From Byssovorax sp. (GTDB lineage Bacteria; Myxococcota_A; Polyangia; Polyangiales; Polyangiaceae): a stretch of 38,239 nucleotides of DNA. Under the pieces are notes generated by a model. It did not search any database. It saw nothing but the letters and a program-made list of their open reading frames with translations, and was not told where the DNA came from. Below, piece by piece: positions 33,526 through 38,239 of this stretch. Location of the stretch: the NCBI GenBank assembly GCA_025362495.1, contig JANYGI010000082.1, forward strand, positions 1 to 38,239, given 5' to 3'. The first letter of the stretch is position 1, and each line of letters opens with the position of its first letter. Both the position numbers and the translations under genes were made by a program.

Positions 33526-34404
33526 TCAGGCCATGCTCGACGCGCCGCTGCTCTGGAGTCCATCGCTCTGGACCCACGGTGTGGCCGCGCTCGAGGGCTT
33601 GTCCCGGTCGACGCACTCCGGGGTACGGAACACCTTCATCGTCGTCTGGTAGGCCGTCCTGCGCCCGGCGTCGATCGTCGCGTCGGTCCCGCCGCGCACG
33701 CGGTGAGTGACCATGTTGATCGTCGCGGCGGCGTCGCCCAGATCGGCGAGGCGATTCAGGCTCGGCGTCTTCCAGTACCAGTATCCCATCGCGCTGATGA
33801 TACCGCCCTTCGGCGTGGACGCCTCGTCTGGATCGGTCACCACGTCGATCCCGCTCCCCGCGCACTTCGAGGTGATCACGCCCTGCGTGCCCGAGTACGT
33901 GCCCCTGCCGGTGATCTGGATGTAGCCGCGGCCGCGGTACCTGTATCCGTCGCCGCTCGCCGCGTTCCCGTTGCCGTTCGAGCCGGCGTAAAGGGCGTTC
34001 CCGATCCCCTCCTGGTCGCCCGAGTCGGCGGCGGCGAGCGCGCCCGGGTGGCGGCGGTCGACCCCCGCTCCGAAGACCTGCGTCATCCGCTTGCGCGAGT
34101 AGTTGAGGTTCTCCGACACCGGGTTCAGCGCGTCGCCCGACTCGCCCCGCATCTGCGCGAAGATGTGCGCCTTGCGCAGGCAGCGGATGATCTCGACGTT
34201 CTCCATGTACTGGTTGAACATGTCGCGCACGATGGTGACGCGGTCGTCCGGCGCGTTCGGGAAGATCGTCTTGAGCTGGTCCGACGTGATCTTCGCGTGG
34301 CAGCGGGGACAGTTTTCCTTGCAACCGGCCACGAGCGCGTCGACCGTCTTGTTCGAGGCCGGTTGCGCCTTCGGATCCGCGGGTCGCTGCTTGGGTGTGG
34401 TCAC
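33526..34404 (-). CDS. GH19-like muramidase/chitinase with Cys-rich N-terminus
   Basis: 292 residues from a GTG at 34404, with AAGGTGAG just upstream. No signal peptide. The N-terminal part has C28-x3-C32-P-R-C35-H, a small zinc-ribbon-like knuckle, then Q-L-K-T-I-F-P-N. The catalytic domain (about 55-260) matches GH19: Q-M-R-G-E88-S-G-D-A-L (general acid Glu88), S-E98-N-L-N-Y-S, G-N-A-L-Y-A-G, and G-D-G-Y-R-Y-R-G-R-G-Y-I-Q-I-T-G-R, the most diagnostic block. GH19 enzymes cut chitin or peptidoglycan glycans. Without a signal it would need a phage-, type VI- or lysis-type route, and related Cys-bearing proteins occur as secretion-system effectors. Fold secure, route inferred. Confidence 0.85.
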   Translation of the reverse strand: MTTPKQRPADPKAQPASNKTVDALVAGCKENCPRCHAKITSDQLKTIFPNAPDDRVTIVRDMFNQYMENVEIIRCLRKAHIFAQMRGESGDALNPVSENLNYSRKRMTQVFGAGVDRRHPGALAAADSGDQEGIGNALYAGSNGNGNAASGDGYRYRGRGYIQITGRGTYSGTQGVITSKCAGSGIDVVTDPDEASTPKGGIISAMGYWYWKTPSLNRLADLGDAAATINMVTHRVRGGTDATIDAGRRTAYQTTMKVFRTPECVDRDKPSSAATPWVQSDGLQSSGASSMA

Positions 34405-34519
34405 GAGCTCACCTTTCTGCGTGCGCTGACGTCTCGACGAGAGGCGTCCAGGCTACAAGGGCGCTCCCCGGATGCCAAAAACGATCGGCCGGCGCGCGCA
34501 TTTTTCCGTCGCTCCGCCC

Positions 34520-34555
34520 GGCCGCCGGGGCCGCCGGGGCCGCCGGGGCCGCCGG
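34520..34555. repeat. Four perfect tandem 9-bp repeats
   Basis: GGCCGCCGG occurs four times in direct succession in the gap between the esterase and GH19 genes. It encodes nothing that I can support and looks like a G+C-rich microsatellite, prone to slippage. Confidence 0.85.
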
Positions 34556-34584
34556 GCACTCGGGCGGCTCGACGGCGCGAGCCC

Positions 34585-35793
34585 TCACCAGCCGGCGGCG
34601 GCCTTGATCGCCTTCGTCAGCGCGTCGGCCATGATCTGGTGCGTCTTCAAGCTCGGGTGATAATCACACCCGAGCCCGTTGGCGTTCCCATCCTGCTGCC
34701 CGAGATCGACGAACGACACCTTCGCGTCCCCTGCCGTGTTGGCCGCCGCGACGACGCCCTTCACGTACTTGATGTCCTGGGTCAGGTTCCCGCCGCCCAG
34801 CATCGAGCCCACGGCACAGACGATGTACGCGTCGGGATAGTGCCCGCGGATCTGCTTCACCATCCCTCCGTAAGCATCGATGTACGCCTGCCCCGGATCC
34901 CCCTTGGCGAAATCGTTGGTGCCGAGGTTGAGCACCACGACGTCAGCCTTCCAGGCGCTGAAATCCCACGCCACCGCTCCGTTTTCCGCAAAAGTGCGCT
35001 CGTAGAGCACCGGCATCTGGTTGTCGGTGCTGCCGCTGTAATCCCGATAGGCCCCCTTCCCGGAGTAGGCGATCACGTGCTGCTCGGCCTTCAGGCTCCG
35101 CGCGGCGATCGAGCCATAGGCCAGCCACTCGTTCTCGGTGTCGGGGGTGAAGCCGCAGCCCGGGCCCATCCCCTCGTTGCCGTAACCGCAGGTGATCGAG
35201 TCGCCGATCAGCTCGAGGTGCCGCTGGAAGGGCGCGGGGGACGGGATCACCAGGCCTCCGCCCTGGGGGTTGAACGCGTGAAAATGCACGACGCCCTGGA
35301 ACGACTCGGTGCGCCGGAACAGCACGACCTCGTGCTCTCCCGCGGCGAGGCCGGTGGCCAGAGGATACGTGTCCTTGCCCCCGTCGGTCTTGAGCAGCGT
35401 CGGCGCCGCGCCGTCGATCGAGACCTCGAAGAAGTTCTGCCCGTCGTCGTGCAGATCGACGTCGAGGCCAGTCCCGGTGAACCGCGCGGCGACCGCGCTG
35501 CCAGGCCACGACGAGGTCACATCCGCGGCGTTGGTCCGGTCGAAGCGCCCGAGATAGTGAATCAGCTCCATCGGCTCGCTCATGCCGGTGCTGCTGCTCG
35601 CGGCGTCGGTCGATGACGATCCCGTGGTCGCCGGATCACCGCCGCTGCCCGATCCACCCGAGTTGACCGAGCCGCCCGCGCCGCCGCTGCCCGTGGTGGT
35701 CGTGGCTCCGGTCGAGGTCGTGGTGTCGGACGATTTGCACGCGGCGACGGCACAACCGAAGGTCGCGAGGAGGGCGAGGGCGCGGAGGTTCAT
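34585..35793 (-). CDS. SGNH/GDSL esterase lipoprotein, CE2 type
   Basis: 402 residues from the ATG at 35793. The lipobox is A-V-A-A-C19, followed by a Ser/Thr/Gly linker to about residue 72. A jelly-roll-like domain (about 78-188) precedes the SGNH hydrolase (about 190-402): G-D-S199-I-T block I, N-L-G-T-N293-D-F block III and C-D-Y-H379-P-S block V, giving the nucleophile, oxyanion and His residues. This two-domain order is that of carbohydrate esterase family 2, which deacetylates plant or microbial polysaccharides. It should act at the cell surface. Its upstream neighbours (PQQ-type propellers) are also lipoproteins on the same strand. Confidence 0.88.
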   Translation of the reverse strand: MNLRALALLATFGCAVAACKSSDTTTSTGATTTTGSGGAGGSVNSGGSGSGGDPATTGSSSTDAASSSTGMSEPMELIHYLGRFDRTNAADVTSSWPGSAVAARFTGTGLDVDLHDDGQNFFEVSIDGAAPTLLKTDGGKDTYPLATGLAAGEHEVVLFRRTESFQGVVHFHAFNPQGGGLVIPSPAPFQRHLELIGDSITCGYGNEGMGPGCGFTPDTENEWLAYGSIAARSLKAEQHVIAYSGKGAYRDYSGSTDNQMPVLYERTFAENGAVAWDFSAWKADVVVLNLGTNDFAKGDPGQAYIDAYGGMVKQIRGHYPDAYIVCAVGSMLGGGNLTQDIKYVKGVVAAANTAGDAKVSFVDLGQQDGNANGLGCDYHPSLKTHQIMADALTKAIKAAAGW

Positions 35794-35894
35794 GCGGGGA
35801 GATCCTTTCGGCGAGCGAGGCGCGAGGGTGGCGCCGACTCGCCGAGCCTATCACGTCACCCGTTCAGCCCCTCCATCCGACCTGTGCGCGGCGC

Positions 35895-37217
35895 TCACCA
35901 GAACGCGACCACGCGATGATTCACCGGCACGATCAGCGCCCCACCGCCCGCCGCGAGCGCCTGGAGCGGCCCGTTTGACGAGGCGGGCTGCGTCGCGGGG
36001 AGCATTTCGCCGACATCCGTCGACCACACGACAGCACCGCTCTGCTCGTCGAGAGCGTAGATCTTGCCCGAATCATCGCCCACGTAGACATGCCCGTTCA
36101 CCACGATGGGGGCCATGGCCAGCGCCTTCGGCGCGGTGAACGACCAGGCCTCGACGAACGCCGGAACCGCGGTGGCCGTCAGCACGTCGTCGTTCAGGAA
36201 GAACCCGCGCGCACCGTGGAACGCCGGGCTCCGGCTCGCCTTGAAATCCCCCAGCACCGCGCCTGTCGTCGCATCGTACGCCCTGCCGGTGAACGGAGAA
36301 TCGGCGCGCTCGTACAGCACCCCATCGACGAGCGCCGTCAAGCGCGAGCCGATCGTCGTCGGGCCTTCGGGTGTCTTCCACAGCAACGTGCCTGTCGCCG
36401 GATCGAGATCGTGGATCCGATGCACCCCGAACGACATGTAGATCCCGGTCGCCGAGACCGACGGCGAGGTCCACAGCGACGCTTCGTAGGTGTATTTCCA
36501 CAGGAGCTCTCCCGTCGCCTGGCTCAATGCGACGACGCCCGCTCCGCCGCAGGCGTACACCCGACCCGCGAACGCCACCGGCGGCAACCAGCAGCTTGGA
36601 TAGTCGTCGGACTGGTGACACCAGCTCTCCGCGCCTGTGGCAGCATCGTAGGCGCAGACCCGGCCTTCGCGGTTGAGGACGAAGATCCTCCCACCACCGT
36701 AGGTCGGGTTGGCGGCGTAGCTCAAGGACGTGACCTCGACCGGGCCCCAGACGATCGCCCCCGTCGCCTGATCGAGCGCATAGAGCTGCGTCCCGGTGAG
36801 AGGCTTCTTGCCCACGAGGACGAACACTCGACCTCCGGCGATGAGAGGATAGGAGACGGTCCCCCCGAGATCGACCGACCAGCGCTGCGTCAGCGGAGGC
36901 GTCAGCGTATCGTCGGCCTGAGCACCGGAGTGCCCGACGTCGATCTGGTACGCCACGGCCTGATCCGGCACTGGCACCTCGATCGCGCCGCCTGTGCCGC
37001 TCGCGGCCGTGACCGTCGAGCCACCGGCGCCGCCGCCGCCGACACTCACGCTGCTCGTCCCTACACCGATCGTGCCGCCCGCGCCGACGCTGCTCGTCGC
37101 CGACGCCGCCGTCGCAGTCGCGCCCGCGCTGTCGTCAATCACCACGACCGAGGCGCACGACGCGAGCGCCGCGGCGCCGATCACCGCCGCCAGGCCCTGC
37201 GCCGCGCTTCGATTCAT
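35895..37217 (-). CDS. PQQ-type beta-propeller lipoprotein, copy 1
   Basis: 440 residues from the ATG at 37217. The lipobox is A-L-A-S-C21, then a Ser/Thr/Gly/Val linker to about residue 80. The rest (about 95-440) is a chain of PQQ-like beta-propeller blades: A-L-D-Q-A-T-G-A-I-V-W, A-Y-D-A-A-T-G-A-E-S-W, A-L-S-Q-A-T-G-E-L-L-W, D-L-D-P-A-T-G-T-L-L-W, ending in A-L-D-E-Q-S-G-A-V-V-W. The residues that bind PQQ in dehydrogenases are not evident, so it is likely a binding or scaffold protein, not an enzyme. It starts 12 nt after the end of a close paralogue, so the pair is probably one operon. Confidence 0.85.
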   Translation of the reverse strand: MNRSAAQGLAAVIGAAALASCASVVVIDDSAGATATAASATSSVGAGGTIGVGTSSVSVGGGGAGGSTVTAASGTGGAIEVPVPDQAVAYQIDVGHSGAQADDTLTPPLTQRWSVDLGGTVSYPLIAGGRVFVLVGKKPLTGTQLYALDQATGAIVWGPVEVTSLSYAANPTYGGGRIFVLNREGRVCAYDAATGAESWCHQSDDYPSCWLPPVAFAGRVYACGGAGVVALSQATGELLWKYTYEASLWTSPSVSATGIYMSFGVHRIHDLDPATGTLLWKTPEGPTTIGSRLTALVDGVLYERADSPFTGRAYDATTGAVLGDFKASRSPAFHGARGFFLNDDVLTATAVPAFVEAWSFTAPKALAMAPIVVNGHVYVGDDSGKIYALDEQSGAVVWSTDVGEMLPATQPASSNGPLQALAAGGGALIVPVNHRVVAFW

Positions 37218-37228
37218 CCTCGCTCGCC

Positions 37229-38239
37229 TCACCAGTACGCGGCCAGGTGCTGCCATGCCGGTACGATCAACGCACCTCCACCCGCCGCGATCCCGGCGAT
37301 CGTCGGGCTCTCGTGGCTCTCGAACGGCGCGAGGATCGGCGTGCCGACGTCGGTCGACCAGACCGTCTTCCCCGTGACCGCGTCGAGCGCATAGAGCATC
37401 CCTTTGCTTCCACCGACGTAGACGTTGCCATTGACCACGATCGGCGCCGACGCGAGCATCCCGTCGCCCGTGAACGACCAGGCCTCGGTCTGGGCCGGGA
37501 GATCCCTGGCCGAGAGCGTGCCTTGCGAGAGAAAGAAGCCGCGTTTGTCGTGGAACGCCGGGATGACGTCCGCCTCGAAGGTGCCCGTCTGCGTCCCCGT
37601 GGCCGCGTCGAGGACCAGGTTCGTCGCCGACACCGACATCGGGTTGCGCACGTAGAGCGTCCCGTCGAAGAGCGCCGGCGTGCGCCCCTCGGTGGTGGAG
37701 TGGCAGTCGTAGAGCTGCCAGTTCGGGAACCCCTTCACCAGCTCCACGCTCTCGACACACGATCCGGGCACCGCCACGAACGCCGCGTTCGCCGACACGA
37801 TCGGAGAGCTGAACTCGGTCCCCTGGACCTCCCGCGCCCATATCAGCTTGCCAGTGGCCTGCGCGATCACCGACAGGTGCTTCCCGCCGACGACGAAGAT
37901 CTTCCCCATCGTCGCCACTGGAGGCGAGTCGAACACGGGGATCCCCGCGAGATCGAGGCTCCAGACCACCTTGCCGGTCGAGGCCTCGAAGGACTGGACC
38001 ACGCCCTCGGAGTTGACCACGAAAACATGTCCGTCGTCGTACGCGGCGAGCGACATGCCTTTGCCACCGAGATCCACCGGACCCCAGGCCGTCTTTCCCG
38101 TGGCCTGATCGAGCGCGAAGAGCCTGGATCCGGGGAGGGGGACCATCTTCGCGTCAGCGTTGGTGACGGTGACGAAGACGCGGCCTCCGGCGATCAGAGG
38201 GTAGGAGATGGCGCCGTGGAGATCGAGCGTCCAGCGCTG
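37229..38239 (-). CDS. PQQ-type beta-propeller protein, copy 2, N-terminus outside window
   Basis: 336 residues are visible and the frame is open to the last base, so the start lies beyond the window. An internal ATG at 38146 is not the start: the sequence before it reads Q-R-W-T-L-D-L-H-G-A-I-S-Y-P-L-I-A-G-G-R-V-F, which matches the same place in copy 1 almost residue for residue. Blades carry A-L-D-Q-A-T-G-K-T-A-W, V-I-A-Q-A-T-G-K-L-I-W and A-L-D-A-V-T-G-K-T-V-W. Very likely a tandem duplicate of the downstream lipoprotein gene, 11 nt away. Ligand unknown. Incomplete, so lipid anchoring is assumed by analogy. Confidence 0.85.
   Translation of the reverse strand, partial: QRWTLDLHGAISYPLIAGGRVFVTVTNADAKMVPLPGSRLFALDQATGKTAWGPVDLGGKGMSLAAYDDGHVFVVNSEGVVQSFEASTGKVVWSLDLAGIPVFDSPPVATMGKIFVVGGKHLSVIAQATGKLIWAREVQGTEFSSPIVSANAAFVAVPGSCVESVELVKGFPNWQLYDCHSTTEGRTPALFDGTLYVRNPMSVSATNLVLDAATGTQTGTFEADVIPAFHDKRGFFLSQGTLSARDLPAQTEAWSFTGDGMLASAPIVVNGNVYVGGSKGMLYALDAVTGKTVWSTDVGTPILAPFESHESPTIAGIAAGGGALIVPAWQHLAAYW

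Noticed and set aside
33517-35616. 699-codon plus-strand frame spanning GH19 and esterase genes
   Set aside because: It covers two recognised minus-strand genes and the gap between them, with no protein-like features.

Overview
The window is chromosomal DNA, very G+C rich (about 70% by eye), from a myxobacterium-like deltaproteobacterium, most plausibly the Polyangiales/Sorangiineae side. The clues are many secreted lipoproteins with Ser/Thr/Gly linkers, two Ser/Thr kinases with the myxobacterial HRDVSPQN catalytic loop, a TPR/PEGA protein, an AgmX/PglI-type C-terminal domain and a complete pilMNOPQ cluster. I saw no tRNA, rRNA, CRISPR array or insertion sequence. The G+C bias opens long antisense reading frames opposite almost every gene, and I set those aside.

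Left part (1-10.8 kb): a PLD-family protein cut by the window edge (minus); a beta-helix lipoprotein; an MDR oxidoreductase divergent from a LysR regulator, with a perfect palindrome between them; a Pcm-type methyltransferase; a lipoprotein carrying a ferritin-like diiron domain; a lipoprotein with an HExxE motif; a diadenylate-cyclase-like protein with altered catalytic motifs; a small Cys-rich lipoprotein; and an unrecognised 418-residue protein.

Middle part (10.8-23.6 kb, almost all minus): a tightly coupled operon of lipoprotein, membrane Ser/Thr kinase and TPR/PEGA membrane protein, joined by 4-nt GTGA overlaps and possibly read from a leaderless promoter; a class I methyltransferase; a small alpha-beta-barrel-like protein; a lipoprotein with an AgmX/PglI-like tail; then pilQ, pilP, pilO, pilN and pilM, the alignment and secretin half of the type IV pilus that drives S-motility-type gliding. 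A LysM/M15-like peptidoglycan hydrolase is divergent from pilM. The shared intergenic region holds a 14-bp palindrome, a terminator-like element and a strong hairpin in the pilM leader.

Right part (23.6-38.2 kb): a membrane-anchored protein with two degenerate phosphodiester-glycosidase-like modules; a Cys-rich lipoprotein; a 1145-residue membrane protein of unknown function; an OmpA-tailed envelope protein divergent from a second Ser/Thr kinase; a coding-like remnant; a GH19-like muramidase/chitinase with no signal peptide; a CE2-type SGNH esterase lipoprotein; and tandem PQQ-type beta-propeller lipoproteins, the second cut by the window end.

The theme is the cell envelope: surface lipoproteins, pilus secretion, wall hydrolases and kinase signalling. 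I do not see a single obvious new multi-gene defence or biosynthetic system. The best leads are the degenerate diadenylate-cyclase-like protein, the lipoprotein-kinase-PEGA operon, the lipid-anchored diiron protein and the signal-less GH19 enzyme.
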